From Spirosoma lacussanchae (lineage in GTDB: Bacteria; Bacteroidota; Bacteroidia; Cytophagales; Spirosomataceae): DNA of 64,000 nt. Each line of letters opens with the position of its first letter. The stretch's first letter is position 1. The notes beneath the pieces are model-generated. The model did no database searches. It saw only the letters and a list, made by a program, of their open reading frames with translations, and had not been told where the DNA came from. The DNA is taken from the NCBI RefSeq assembly GCF_005870035.1, contig NZ_SWJG01000003.1:186001-250000 (forward strand), given 5' to 3'. The position numbers and the translations under genes were made by a program. This document shows positions 17,886 to 26,597 of this stretch, piece by piece.

Positions 17886-18089
17886 TCAGGTAAAGCGAAC
17901 CCGGGCGAAGCAACGATTCAGTACAGCGCGATAGACTTTGCCAAATTGGGCATAACACCAGCGTTTGAGCTGTTTGACTTCATCTGGAATCAGCATCTGA
18001 ATGGCTTTCGCCAACTCTTTCTCGAACAGGGCTTTGTCAAAACTCACCTTCTGAAGGATCGTCTTGATGTACTCGAGCATGGAAAGCAT
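17886..18089 (-). CDS. Small basic helical protein of unknown function
   Basis: A 67-residue protein (begins MLSMLEYIKTILQKVSFDKA) that is mostly predicted helix, with several Lys/Arg and two Cys (RWCYAQFG, LNRCFARV). There is no signal peptide or membrane segment. I do not recognise a named family. Support for it being real: amphipathic, well-composed protein sequence, ATG start, and a strong intrinsic terminator on its own strand just downstream. It sits convergent to the MBL nuclease gene and divergent from the BatD-like gene, with 123 bases upstream for a promoter. A nucleic-acid or regulatory role would be a guess. Confidence 0.65.
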   Translation of the reverse strand: MLSMLEYIKTILQKVSFDKALFEKELAKAIQMLIPDEVKQLKRWCYAQFGKVYRAVLNRCFARVRFT

Positions 18090-18212
18090 ACGTTTAAACG
18101 TTTTCTGGTTAGAGGAGCCGATGAATGAAAAAAGAGGTTTGTAGGTTCTTGGTACGCGTATCTAACTAAAAATGGAACGGCTTGTTCGCGAATTTGTTGC
18201 CCAAAAATAGCT

Positions 18213-19628
18213 ATGTCCTTTGCAATATTCCGCAAATTTCTTGGATTATATTTTTGTTTACGAATAGTGTCGTTTGGGCAACAAATTGATAATGCAGCAG
18301 TTATAGAATTGGGCCAACCCAATTTTCCGATTGAACGGCCATTTGTCATCACGGTAACTATTACCAATAGCGACACCCGGCCGATACTAACGTTTCCGGA
18401 TATTGCGGGTTTCGTTAAAAAAGGAACCTCGGCCAGCGTAACCACGACCGAAGTGGGGGGTAAGTCCGTTACCAATCAGATTATTACCCAGAATTACCAG
18501 GCCCGCGCCCCCGGCCGCTATCGCCTGCCGCCGTTTGTGATTGTCATAAACGGTACGCCGGTTCGATCGGAGGGGGCCGAACTCGTGGTTTCGTCATCGC
18601 TCCAGAACCCGCTGCCCCCGCCAGTGGTGCCTTCGGGCAACGCGGCTTTTCTGCAACTCCAGACCAGCAAATCGGCAATCTACGCGGGCGAAGGGGTCGG
18701 CATGACATTGTCGTTTTTCGTAGCTGACAACTACCCCTACGAGTTGAGCTTCACCGCCCTCGACAAGCAGCTTCAGACAATCATTAAGCAGATCAGACCC
18801 GTTAATGCCTGGGAGGAGAACTGGAACATAACCGACCTGAAGCCCTCGCCCGTGCTGGTAGCCGGGAAAAAATACCGGCAATATCAGCTATACCGGGCCG
18901 AGTTTTTTCCGCTGGCTGTCCGGCCGCTGCGTGTGCCTGCCGTTACCCTCCAGCTCACGCAGACTCGCCCGGCCACTACCCAGCCCGAGCCGGTTTCTTT
19001 TACCAGCCGACCCGTTGCGGTAGAGGTGCGGGCGTTGCCGGCGCATCCGCTGCGGGGGCGTGTGCCGGTTGGTCTGTTTCGGCTCGAAGAAGGGTTGAGC
19101 CGACAGCGGGTTGGACTGGGGCAGAGCGTCCGCTATTCTTTTGCCATAGCCGGCGAAGGCAACATAGCGACCTTGCCCAACCCGACAACGACAGGTAATC
19201 CGACCGAGCTGGAGGTGTTTCCACCCGAATCGCGGCATGTCATCAACCGGACCGGCGACCGGATTACGGGCCGAAAATCGTTCTCGTACTTTCTGGTGCC
19301 CCACCGAAACGGGTCCGTTACGCTGGCAAACCAATTTCAATGGATATATTTCGACCCGCAACGGGCTCGTTATGATACCCTGCGCTCCCGACTGCAGTTG
19401 CTGGTGGGTGGGCAGGCGTCGCTGAACACGACGGCCAATGCGGCTATGGACACGCTCACGGCTAACCAGCCGACGGATGACAGCAGTGAGCGGTCGTTAT
19501 ATGCGGGCATCGATGTATTGGATAGTACAGAGCAACCCATTCAGGTCTCAGCGTTGATCAGGGCCATCGCCAACGTGTTGATTGTGTTGATGCTCCTGGG
19601 AATGATTTTTGTCTTTTTTAGAAAATGA
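18213..19628 (+). CDS. BatD-like exported protein with C-terminal membrane anchor
   Basis: A 471-residue protein with an N-terminal signal ([15 protein letters not shown]), repeated Ig-like beta domains and one transmembrane helix at the very C-terminus ([23 protein letters not shown]), the layout of BatD (oxygen tolerance/aerotolerance) proteins. The N-terminal region ([20 protein letters not shown]) and [15 protein letters not shown] fit that family. BatD usually lies with BatA, B, C and E (VWA and TPR proteins) and a MoxR ATPase; none is here, so this is an orphan copy, somewhat shorter than typical. Its stop overlaps the chorismate synthase start by four bases (ATGA), implying translational coupling. 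Function in Bacteroidota is not settled. Confidence 0.8.
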   Translation: MSFAIFRKFLGLYFCLRIVSFGQQIDNAAVIELGQPNFPIERPFVITVTITNSDTRPILTFPDIAGFVKKGTSASVTTTEVGGKSVTNQIITQNYQARAPGRYRLPPFVIVINGTPVRSEGAELVVSSSLQNPLPPPVVPSGNAAFLQLQTSKSAIYAGEGVGMTLSFFVADNYPYELSFTALDKQLQTIIKQIRPVNAWEENWNITDLKPSPVLVAGKKYRQYQLYRAEFFPLAVRPLRVPAVTLQLTQTRPATTQPEPVSFTSRPVAVEVRALPAHPLRGRVPVGLFRLEEGLSRQRVGLGQSVRYSFAIAGEGNIATLPNPTTTGNPTELEVFPPESRHVINRTGDRITGRKSFSYFLVPHRNGSVTLANQFQWIYFDPQRARYDTLRSRLQLLVGGQASLNTTANAAMDTLTANQPTDDSSERSLYAGIDVLDSTEQPIQVSALIRAIANVLIVLMLLGMIFVFFRK

Positions 19629-20704
19629 GCAGTACCTACGGAACCCTATTCAAGATTTCTACTTTCGGCGAATCGCACGGACCCGCCATCGGCGTCGTTA
19701 TCGACGGCTGCCCGGCTGGTCTGGCTTTCGACACCGATTTCATTCAGCACGAACTGGACCGGCGCAAACCCGGGCAGTCGCGCATCACGACCCAACGGCG
19801 CGAGGCCGATGAGTTCGAGGTGCTGTCGGGCGTATTTGACGGACAGACGCAGGGAACGCCCATTGCGCTGATCATTCGCAATACCGACCAGCGGAGTAAA
19901 GACTATGGGCATATTGCCGAACAGTTCCGGCCGTCGCATGCCGACTACACCTACCAGACCAAGTACGGCTCCCGCGATTATCGGGGGGGGGGGCGGTCGT
20001 CGGCCCGCGAAACGGCCGCCCGCGTAGCCGCCGGTGCGGTAGCCAAGCTGCTGCTTGCTCAGCAGGGGGTGCAGATCCAGGCGTACGTATCGCAGGTCGG
20101 TACGCTGAAGCTCGACAAGCCGTATCAGGAGCTAACCCTGGCGCTGGCCGAAGAGAACGCCGTGCGCTGCCCCGATCCGGCCGTGGCGGAGCAGATGTTT
20201 CAGTACATCGACGAAACCCGGAAGCGGGGCGACTCGATCGGGGGCGTGGTCGACTGTGTGGTAACGGGTGTTCCGGCGGGCTGGGGTGAGCCGGTCTTCG
20301 ACAAACTTCATGCCGAACTGGGAAAAGCCATGCTCAGCATCAACGCCGTGAAAGGCTTTGAATACGGAAGCGGATTTGCCGGGGCCGAGCTATACGGTTC
20401 GCAGCATAATGACGAATTTTATACCGATGCCCGGGGCGCAGTACGCACCCGAACCAACCATTCGGGCGGGGTTCAGGGCGGAATCAGCAACGGCGAGGAT
20501 ATCTTTTTCCGGACGGCCTTCAAACCCGTTGCCACGATTATGCAGGACCAGGACAGTGTAGACGTACATGGTCAGCCGGTAACGGTATCGGGAAAAGGTC
20601 GGCATGACCCCTGCGTCGTGCCGCGGGCGGTTCCTATCGTTGAGTCGATGGCTGCGCTGGTGCTGGCCGACATGATGCTCCGCAACAAAGCCGCCCGGGT
20701 GTAA
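19625..20704 (+). CDS. aroC: Chorismate synthase
   Basis: A 359-residue enzyme that converts 5-enolpyruvylshikimate-3-phosphate to chorismate, the last shikimate step, using reduced FMN. Family signatures are intact: [14 protein letters not shown] at the N-terminus, [14 protein letters not shown] around residue 122, and [16 protein letters not shown] at the C-terminus. It is cytoplasmic and normal in length. It starts inside the stop region of the BatD-like gene (four-base overlap), so expression of this essential-type enzyme is tied to that gene. The codons for the RGGGR motif contain a run of eleven G (19983..19993), a possible slippage site at an active-site loop. It converges on a small membrane-protein gene 18 bases downstream. 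Confidence 0.97.
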   Translation: MSSTYGTLFKISTFGESHGPAIGVVIDGCPAGLAFDTDFIQHELDRRKPGQSRITTQRREADEFEVLSGVFDGQTQGTPIALIIRNTDQRSKDYGHIAEQFRPSHADYTYQTKYGSRDYRGGGRSSARETAARVAAGAVAKLLLAQQGVQIQAYVSQVGTLKLDKPYQELTLALAEENAVRCPDPAVAEQMFQYIDETRKRGDSIGGVVDCVVTGVPAGWGEPVFDKLHAELGKAMLSINAVKGFEYGSGFAGAELYGSQHNDEFYTDARGAVRTRTNHSGGVQGGISNGEDIFFRTAFKPVATIMQDQDSVDVHGQPVTVSGKGRHDPCVVPRAVPIVESMAALVLADMMLRNKAARV

Positions 20705-20722
20705 ATATTTTGGATGTTTGGG

Positions 20723-20929
20723 TTACTTCTTTCGGGTGAAGACGGCCTGCATCAGCACATAGCCCAGGAAACCGAATCCGATGGCCTGCGCCGTGACGCC
20801 AATCGTGAGCAGGAGGCCAGTGGCTTCCCAGCCCGCGCTTTTGCCGTAGGCCCCCAGCAACACCAGCAAAATGCCGACCAGCCAGAAGCCAGCGGCCAGC
20901 AGAATAAATTTATTGCGGATCGTGATCAT
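20723..20929 (-). CDS. Small two-helix membrane protein
   Basis: A 68-residue protein with two hydrophobic segments (FILLAAGFWLVGILLVLLGAYG and the GLLLTIGVTAQAIGFGFLGYVLM stretch) and a basic C-terminus (FTRKK). It has ATG start and good protein composition. It resembles the many short GldL/DUF-type inner-membrane proteins of Bacteroidota, but I cannot assign a family. It stands alone, convergent with aroC and divergent from apbE; a long inverted repeat lies in the divergent region. Confidence 0.65.
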   Translation of the reverse strand: MITIRNKFILLAAGFWLVGILLVLLGAYGKSAGWEATGLLLTIGVTAQAIGFGFLGYVLMQAVFTRKK

Positions 20930-20953
20930 GCGACATCGTAATTAGGGGTAAGT

Positions 20954-21004
20954 ATAGCGTGAGCGGTAGGTAATGGTGGCACCACTGCCTACCGCTCACG
21001 CTAT
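20954..21004. repeat. Long inverted repeat just upstream of apbE
   Basis: A 17-bp perfect stem (20954..20970 with 20988..21004) continues inward as an imperfect stem (TGGT with ACCA around GGC), so nearly all 51 bases can form one hairpin. It ends 11 bases before the apbE ATG, where a ribosome-binding site would be, and 25 bases upstream of the small membrane-protein gene. It could be an operator, a leader structure that hides the start, or a mobile palindrome. Confidence 0.6.
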
Positions 21005-21015
21005 GCTATGACCTC

Positions 21016-21996
21016 ATGTTAAGAATAATGGTTTTTTCGGTGCGGTTGTTTGGTTTGCTCGTTCTGTTTCTGGCTAATACTTCGCTAGCCCAGCCAGTTC
21101 GTTCGGAGCGGTTTACGTTTCGGCGGGGGCTGATGGGGACGCAATTTACGCTTACTGTTTACGCGCCCGACAGCCTGACCGCACAACGCGCCAACGCAGC
21201 CGTGAGTGCCCGGATGGATACGCTGAATCAGGTAATGAGCGATTACCTCGACGGGTCGGAGATCAACCGGCTGTCCGGTACCAGTGGCTCGGGCCAGTGG
21301 GTTCCCGTATCGCCTGATCTGTTTCGGGTGTTGTGGAAAGCCCGGCTGATTGCCCGGCTCTCTGGCGGGCGCTACGACCCCACCATCGGGCCACTGTCGC
21401 AGCTCTGGCGACGGGCCGTCCGGCAACGGGCGCTGCCGAACCGGGCTGAACGCCGGCGGGCGCGCCGGGCGGTGGGGTATCGGTATATGGAGCTGGATAG
21501 TGGGCGTCGGGCGGTGCGCCTGACCCGATCCGGTATGCGGCTCGACGTGGGCGGTATTGGGCAGGGGTTTGCCATCGACGAAGCCGCCGGGCTGCTGCGT
21601 CGGCTGGGCCTGACCGCTTTTCTGCTCGATCTGGGGGGCGACGTGCTAGCAGGTGAGGGGTCGTGGCGGGTTGGGGTCGACTCCACAACCATAGATCTAC
21701 GCCGGGCCGCCATTACCACCTCCGGTGACCTGTATCGCCATTTCGACTACCGGGGCCGGCGCTACTCCCACATCATGAACCCACGCTCGGGGCTGGGTAT
21801 TCGGCAGTCGGTGCGGGCTACCGTGCTGGCGCCCGACGGCTGGCGGGCCGATGCGCTCACAAAAGTATTCAGCGTTGCCGGTCGGCGCCGGAGCCGTCGG
21901 TTACTGAAGCGGTTTCCGGATACGGAGTTGTACCGGATCGACATGAAGAATGGGCAGCAGCGGCACTGGCGTTCGGCCGGGTTTCCGGTCAGATAG
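21016..21996 (+). CDS. apbE: FAD:protein FMN transferase (ApbE family)
   Basis: A 326-residue exported enzyme that attaches FMN covalently to Thr or Ser of target flavoproteins such as Na+-NQR and Rnf subunits. A signal peptide (LFGLLVLFLANTSLAQ) sends it to the periplasm. Family features seen: LMGTQFTLTVYA near the mature N-terminus, LDVGGIGQGFAIDEA, LLDLGGDVLAGEG, TSGDLYRHFDY and YSHIMNPRSG, which build the Mg2+/FAD site. The C-terminal third is unusually Arg-rich. No obvious flavinylated target is encoded nearby. Its stop codon overlaps the end of the convergent kinase gene by eight bases (21989..21996). A long hairpin directly precedes its start. Confidence 0.93.
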   Translation: MLRIMVFSVRLFGLLVLFLANTSLAQPVRSERFTFRRGLMGTQFTLTVYAPDSLTAQRANAAVSARMDTLNQVMSDYLDGSEINRLSGTSGSGQWVPVSPDLFRVLWKARLIARLSGGRYDPTIGPLSQLWRRAVRQRALPNRAERRRARRAVGYRYMELDSGRRAVRLTRSGMRLDVGGIGQGFAIDEAAGLLRRLGLTAFLLDLGGDVLAGEGSWRVGVDSTTIDLRRAAITTSGDLYRHFDYRGRRYSHIMNPRSGLGIRQSVRATVLAPDGWRADALTKVFSVAGRRRSRRLLKRFPDTELYRIDMKNGQQRHWRSAGFPVR

Positions 21997-23347
21997 ATTC
22001 TACCGGGTCAAATTTGGTTATCGAATTTGATCGATTGGCAGACTTTTTGCTTTTATCTAGCCGGAACGAAATCGTTATCGTTGAGCCCTTGCCGGGTTCG
22101 CTCTGAATATGAAGGTTGCCCTGGTTGAGCCGTATGAATTCCCGACAGATTTGGAGGCCCAGCCCGGTTCCCCGTTCGCCCGATGTGCCGCGACTCTGTA
22201 CGACCGACCCGCTGGACTCGGCCTGGTCCGGTATGGGCATACCAATGCCCGAATCCTGAACCGTCAGCGAGACCTGCCCGTTGTTCGTCGACGTCGAGAG
22301 GTGAATAGAGCCGGCCGGGGGGGTAAATTTGATGGCATTATGAATCAGGTTTCGAACAACGATCGAGAGCTGGTGTTCGTCAACGGCCGCCGGAGCGGCA
22401 TCGAGGTGGGTAGTTACCGTAAGCTGCTTACGCTGAATATCCGATACATACAACAGCAGTATGGGGTCGGCAATTTTCGACAGATCGAGGGAAACGGGAT
22501 TGGGGTTGATCCGTTCGCGCTGCAGCATGGCCCAGTGGAGCAGGTTATCGAGGGTCAGGTAAACACTATCGACCGACTGGGCCAGCTGATCGATGCGTTG
22601 CGCAAACTGATTGCCGGAGGTGTAGCCCGCCTTCACGGCCATGAGCTGGGTTTTCAGACCGGCCACCGGGCTCCGCAGGTCATGACCGATGATAGCGAAG
22701 AGGTTATCTTTCATCGTATTCAACTCACTGAGCGCCTGGTTCTGAACCGCTATGGTTCGCTGAATCTGGATGGCCGTTTTTTTGACGGTATAGCTAACGT
22801 AAATAAGCGCTATAAAGGTGGCCACACCCGTAATGAGCTGGCCCATTTCGACCGGTTGTTGCAGCTGCTGAAAGGTAATCAGTCTGGCGGCTAAGTAGCT
22901 TATGGTCAGTATAGTGCAGAGAATCAGCGACGCCCGGCTGTTGATCAGGATGATCGAAAAAATACCGATCATGATAAAGAGCAGTTCGACGTGTACATCG
23001 GCTTTGTCGATCAGTCGAACATAAATACCCCAGATCGTGGTCACGTACATGGCGATGAGCAGATACCAGGAGGCTAGTTGCACCTTGTGTCGGTACGCCA
23101 GCCAGAGCGTAGGCACCAGAAAAGCTGGAACGGCAATCAGGTTATACTGAGCCCGATCATACTGGCCGTTTGCCATGCTGACTGACACGATGAGCCCGAG
23201 CAGGACCATGCCGTACCAGCCAATATGCAGCAGGGTGATCAGCCGGAGCTGGTCGAACGGAGATAAAGACGAGAAGTTACCGTTTAGAAGCATCCGGCGG
23301 GGAAGCCTGAACGGCCAGGGCATAGCCTGATTGAGCTGGTTTTGCAT
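21989..23347 (-). CDS. Membrane sensor histidine kinase (HisKA type)
   Basis: A kinase of about 452 residues with roughly six transmembrane helices in residues 37-190 and little outside them, so it probably senses within or near the membrane. A short linker helix leads to the HisKA box NLFAIIGHDLRSP with His 222, then an ATP-binding HATPase_c domain (NLIHNAIKFTP, DSGIGMP, GTGLGLQICREF). ATG at 23347 is used; an in-frame TTG lies six bases upstream. Its catalytic half is closely related to that of the TPR kinase at 23737, including the TLDNLLHW-type helix, so the two arose by duplication. No response regulator is adjacent except the LytTR gene beyond that kinase. Confidence 0.92.
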   Translation of the reverse strand: MQNQLNQAMPWPFRLPRRMLLNGNFSSLSPFDQLRLITLLHIGWYGMVLLGLIVSVSMANGQYDRAQYNLIAVPAFLVPTLWLAYRHKVQLASWYLLIAMYVTTIWGIYVRLIDKADVHVELLFIMIGIFSIILINSRASLILCTILTISYLAARLITFQQLQQPVEMGQLITGVATFIALIYVSYTVKKTAIQIQRTIAVQNQALSELNTMKDNLFAIIGHDLRSPVAGLKTQLMAVKAGYTSGNQFAQRIDQLAQSVDSVYLTLDNLLHWAMLQRERINPNPVSLDLSKIADPILLLYVSDIQRKQLTVTTHLDAAPAAVDEHQLSIVVRNLIHNAIKFTPPAGSIHLSTSTNNGQVSLTVQDSGIGMPIPDQAESSGSVVQSRGTSGERGTGLGLQICREFIRLNQGNLHIQSEPGKGSTITISFRLDKSKKSANRSNSITKFDPVESI

Positions 23348-23736
23348 GTACAAAGAGTAACGTAAACGCCTTTCCCGACAAGGTGGTCTCGTTTAAGGTA
23401 CTGTAGACGTTAGCCGGGCCATTACGTAACTCATCTATGGAGCGGATAGGCCAGTATGTACGCAAAAAGACAGCCGCCCCTTGTCTCGCAAGGCGGTCGG
23501 TAGTTAGCTGGGTATGGGTCGTTAAGGCGCTCAGACAGCGTCAAACCAGTCTTTCGAGTGGCTGGTTCTCTGGTCTGCTATGTTTGTCGGCTCCTCCTGT
23601 TTTTTTTTGTCATGCCGACGAAGGAAGCATCGCATGGGTGAGTAATCGGGGGGCTGCCTTCGCCAGTATGACAAGAAAAGTACCATAACGGAGAAAACGT
23701 CAGTCGGCCATTTGTCCAGTTAAATATATAGGCTGG
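23348..23736. other. Gap between the two kinase genes
   Basis: No supported gene. It holds the presumed promoter region of the first kinase, and a 68-base imperfect palindrome (23607..23674) described separately. Frames of up to 83 codons here lack protein-like composition. Confidence 0.5.
23607..23674. repeat. REP/MITE-like imperfect palindrome
   Basis: The ends 23607..23628 and 23653..23674 are inverted copies matching at 18 of 22 positions, with TTGTCAT termini and a shared CGAAGG core, around a 24-base centre. From memory, similar TGTCATGCCGACGAAGG hairpins recur between genes in Hymenobacter and Spirosoma; only one copy is visible here. Confidence 0.5.
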
Positions 23737-25812
23737 CTATTGTAGAAGGACGGCTGTTGGTACAGTAGCCTGCTGGTATTCCGGAAACCCAACGGTTACC
23801 GTGGTGCCCTGGCCGGGTGTGCTTTCGAAGTGAAGCTGGCCCTTGTTAAGCTGAACCAGTTCCCGGCAGATTTGTAGGCCCAGGCCCGTACCGTGCTCGC
23901 CGGCCGTACCCCGCCTGGAGAGGTGCCGGTTGGCCTGGTCGGCCGGTTGGCTGGTTTCCATACCTACACCCGAGTCTTTAATAAGCAGTACGGCGTAGTC
24001 GTTCTGGCGCCGGGTGATCAGCTGGATAGACCCGCCAGCGGGGGTAAACTTAATAGCGTTCTGCAGAATATTGCGCCCTATGATATGCAACTGATGCTCA
24101 TCGGCCCAGACTACCACTGGGCTGTATGTTTTATGCACAATCAGTTGTTTGGCTCTGATCTCGGCGTCGTACAGTTGAACGACCGACTCGATGGTTTCGG
24201 CCAGCTCGACCTGTGTCAGCCTAGAATGCAGACCTTTCTGCTGGAGTAGTGAAAAATGAAGCAGGTTATCGAGGGTAGTATAGACACTGTCCACTTTCTG
24301 GGAGAGCAGGCTGACGCGCGCGCTAAACGCGTCGGGCGAAACGAATCCTTCTTTGATACCCGTAAGCTGGGCTTTTAGCGAGGCAATGGGGCTGCGCAGG
24401 TCGTGACCAATAATCGTGAACAGGTTATCTTTGAGCGCGTTGGCGGCCTGTAGCTGATTAGCCTTGTCCTCAATATCCTCTTTCTGGGCCGCCAGCAGGC
24501 GAGCGTTAGTCTTTTCGCGCCGGAGGGTAGTGAACAGGAAGGCCACACTCACCACCAACAACAAGGCAAACAGGGTCAGTATGGTTTGCCGCTGCTGCTG
24601 ATTCGTTAATTCACTTTCACTTTTGGCCAGACTGATTTTTCGCAGGGCGGAATCTTTACGCAGAAGCTCAATGGTTTGTTTCTGCTCAGTGAGTTGATAC
24701 CGGGCCTCGACCTGCGCTATCGCCTTACTTTTCTCAAGCGTAAACAAACTATCCCTGATCTCATGGAGCTGGCGCAGGTGCGTTAGCGCATCGGTGTACA
24801 GCTTCCTATATTCTTCCAGCTCGATGAGTGTCGTCAGGGCGGATATGGTGTGCTTCGAATGCTTTTTTTGAAGAGCTAGTTTATAGGCTTTCCGGGCATA
24901 GAATAGAGATTTGTCAAACTGGCCAAGTTGCTGGTAAGCCAGGGCATAAATCTCAAAGACGTTTGTTGACGTAGTAGGAGAAATATACCCGCGCCGAAAC
25001 GACTCATCCAGGTGGGCAATTGCTTCTCTGGACCGTTGCTGCCTGACCAGGTTGTTGGCAACCATGACAACACTCACGGGTAAATTCGTAACGCTTTTGT
25101 GAGCGATGTAGTAAGAAAAGGCCCGCTTACGGTAAAGGTAGGCTCTGGCATACTGTCCGTTTTTTTCGTATAAATCGGCTAAGACTTCTTCGGCGAACAA
25201 CATGTATTTCTGTTTGCCCGGATCATTAGCCACCATTTGTCTGGCTAGCTGGTGAAGCTTGCGCACATACTGCAGAGCAAGCGGACGATTGTTTATATCC
25301 CAATTGACTGACGCGAGCAAATCATAGGCATAAAATAATTGAATGCTGTCATTGAGTTGCTCGGCCATATCACGGGAAGCCGAAATGGTTTCGACAAGTT
25401 TATGATACTCCCCAAGATCACCATATACGCAGGCCAGCCGGTACAGTAGTTTACACTGGAGAGGGGTGATGCCGGTCTGTTTCCCTATTTGAATCGCCGT
25501 TGCAAAAGCGCCCCGGGCTTCCCTGTACTGATTCAACCGTTTATAATAGTTACCCAGATGCATGTATAACCGACTTTCCTCTAGAGCCAGTTTATGTTGA
25601 TGGGCTAGCTTAATGCCTGCCATAGCCATGACATAGGCGCTGTCGGGCGTTTTTTGCTGATTGAACAGTTGGGCCAATTCGTTATACAGTCTTATGCGTA
25701 CGGTATCGTGCCTGGCCTCTGTCAGCTGCTGGCGGAGTTGGGCAATCGAGTAAGACTGCGCCCAGGTAGTCTGAAATACGAGCAGGGCGATGCCCGTGAA
25801 CAGCAGTTTCAT
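23737..25812 (-). CDS. TPR-containing sensor histidine kinase
   Basis: A 691-residue hybrid-free kinase. It has a signal peptide (LLFTGIALLVFQTTWAQ), then about 370 residues of tetratricopeptide repeats in the periplasm, a coiled segment, one transmembrane helix (ILTLFALLLVVSVAFLFTTL), and the cytoplasmic HisKA box NLFTIIGHDLRSP with His 470. The HATPase_c domain has NILQNAIKFTP, DSGVGME and GTGLGLQICREL. The kinase core is paralogous to the kinase at 21989. It lies 47 bases after the LytTR regulator gene on the same strand, so the two are probably one operon and a signalling pair. LytTR regulators normally pair with LytS-type kinases, so a HisKA partner is less usual. The signal sensed is unknown. 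Confidence 0.92.
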   Translation of the reverse strand: MKLLFTGIALLVFQTTWAQSYSIAQLRQQLTEARHDTVRIRLYNELAQLFNQQKTPDSAYVMAMAGIKLAHQHKLALEESRLYMHLGNYYKRLNQYREARGAFATAIQIGKQTGITPLQCKLLYRLACVYGDLGEYHKLVETISASRDMAEQLNDSIQLFYAYDLLASVNWDINNRPLALQYVRKLHQLARQMVANDPGKQKYMLFAEEVLADLYEKNGQYARAYLYRKRAFSYYIAHKSVTNLPVSVVMVANNLVRQQRSREAIAHLDESFRRGYISPTTSTNVFEIYALAYQQLGQFDKSLFYARKAYKLALQKKHSKHTISALTTLIELEEYRKLYTDALTHLRQLHEIRDSLFTLEKSKAIAQVEARYQLTEQKQTIELLRKDSALRKISLAKSESELTNQQQRQTILTLFALLLVVSVAFLFTTLRREKTNARLLAAQKEDIEDKANQLQAANALKDNLFTIIGHDLRSPIASLKAQLTGIKEGFVSPDAFSARVSLLSQKVDSVYTTLDNLLHFSLLQQKGLHSRLTQVELAETIESVVQLYDAEIRAKQLIVHKTYSPVVVWADEHQLHIIGRNILQNAIKFTPAGGSIQLITRRQNDYAVLLIKDSGVGMETSQPADQANRHLSRRGTAGEHGTGLGLQICRELVQLNKGQLHFESTPGQGTTVTVGFPEYQQATVPTAVLLQ

Positions 25813-25859
25813 GGTCGGTGGAGAGAGGAGAGGATAGTCGTCGGTGCGGTGGGGCGAAC

Positions 25860-26597
25860 TTAGCTGATAGCTTCTGTAATACCGGCTTGCTGCATAAACT
25901 GGAGCACGGCCGGCCGGTAGGTGATACCAATCGGAATTTTGTGCGATAGAACATGCAGGCGGTGGGTTTCCAGATTGCTCAGATGCAGGGCGTTAATGAT
26001 GAACGACTTATGAACGCGCAGAAATCGGTTGGCGGGCAGCTCATTCTGGAGCGTGGCCAACCGCTGGTTAATGGCTACCGAACCCGTCAGGGTATGAATT
26101 TTTGTATAGGCACCGTATGCTTCGGCATACACGATATCGTCCAGCACGAAGCGGTTCAGTTTCCGACCGGACTTGAAGTAAATATACCGGTCGTCGTTGA
26201 TAGCGGCCGGTTTGTCAGGTGTCGTAGTAGCTAACGGTTGAATCTGGCTCCCCAGCGCACGACGGATAGCGCGCAGGAATCGTGGGTAGCTGTACGGTTT
26301 AGTAATAAAATCGGCCACCGCATCAATATCGAAACAGGCCACCGCCGGCTGTACATGAACCGTTGTGATAATGACCTGCGGAGGCTGCGGCAGGCAAGCC
26401 AGCAGGTCGAGACCATTCATGTCTGGGAGTTCATAATCCAGCAGAAGCAGGTTGATCGGATTCGTGTTCAGTAAAGAAAAGGCTTCTTCCGCTGTACGAC
26501 AAACCAGGGGCGCTGAAAAAAGGGCTGTTCTTGCCAGATACGTAATGAGCTGCTCAGAAAAAGCCGGGTCATCGTCAACGATTAGGCAGCAGTACAT
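25860..26597 (-). CDS. LytTR-family response regulator
   Basis: A 245-residue two-domain regulator. The receiver domain starts MYCCLIVDDDP (acidic pocket) with phospho-acceptor Asp 54 in LLLLDYELPDMNG and the conserved Lys in ITKPYSYP. The C-terminal LytTR DNA-binding domain is recognised by YIYFKSGRKLNRFVLDDIVYAEAYG in two parts and FLRVHKSFIINALHLSNL. It precedes the TPR kinase gene. Such regulators bind direct or inverted repeats in promoters; a recurrent ATGTTCAT/ATGAACAT 8-mer in the gap upstream of this gene is a candidate site. Confidence 0.93.
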   Translation of the reverse strand: MYCCLIVDDDPAFSEQLITYLARTALFSAPLVCRTAEEAFSLLNTNPINLLLLDYELPDMNGLDLLACLPQPPQVIITTVHVQPAVACFDIDAVADFITKPYSYPRFLRAIRRALGSQIQPLATTTPDKPAAINDDRYIYFKSGRKLNRFVLDDIVYAEAYGAYTKIHTLTGSVAINQRLATLQNELPANRFLRVHKSFIINALHLSNLETHRLHVLSHKIPIGITYRPAVLQFMQQAGITEAIS

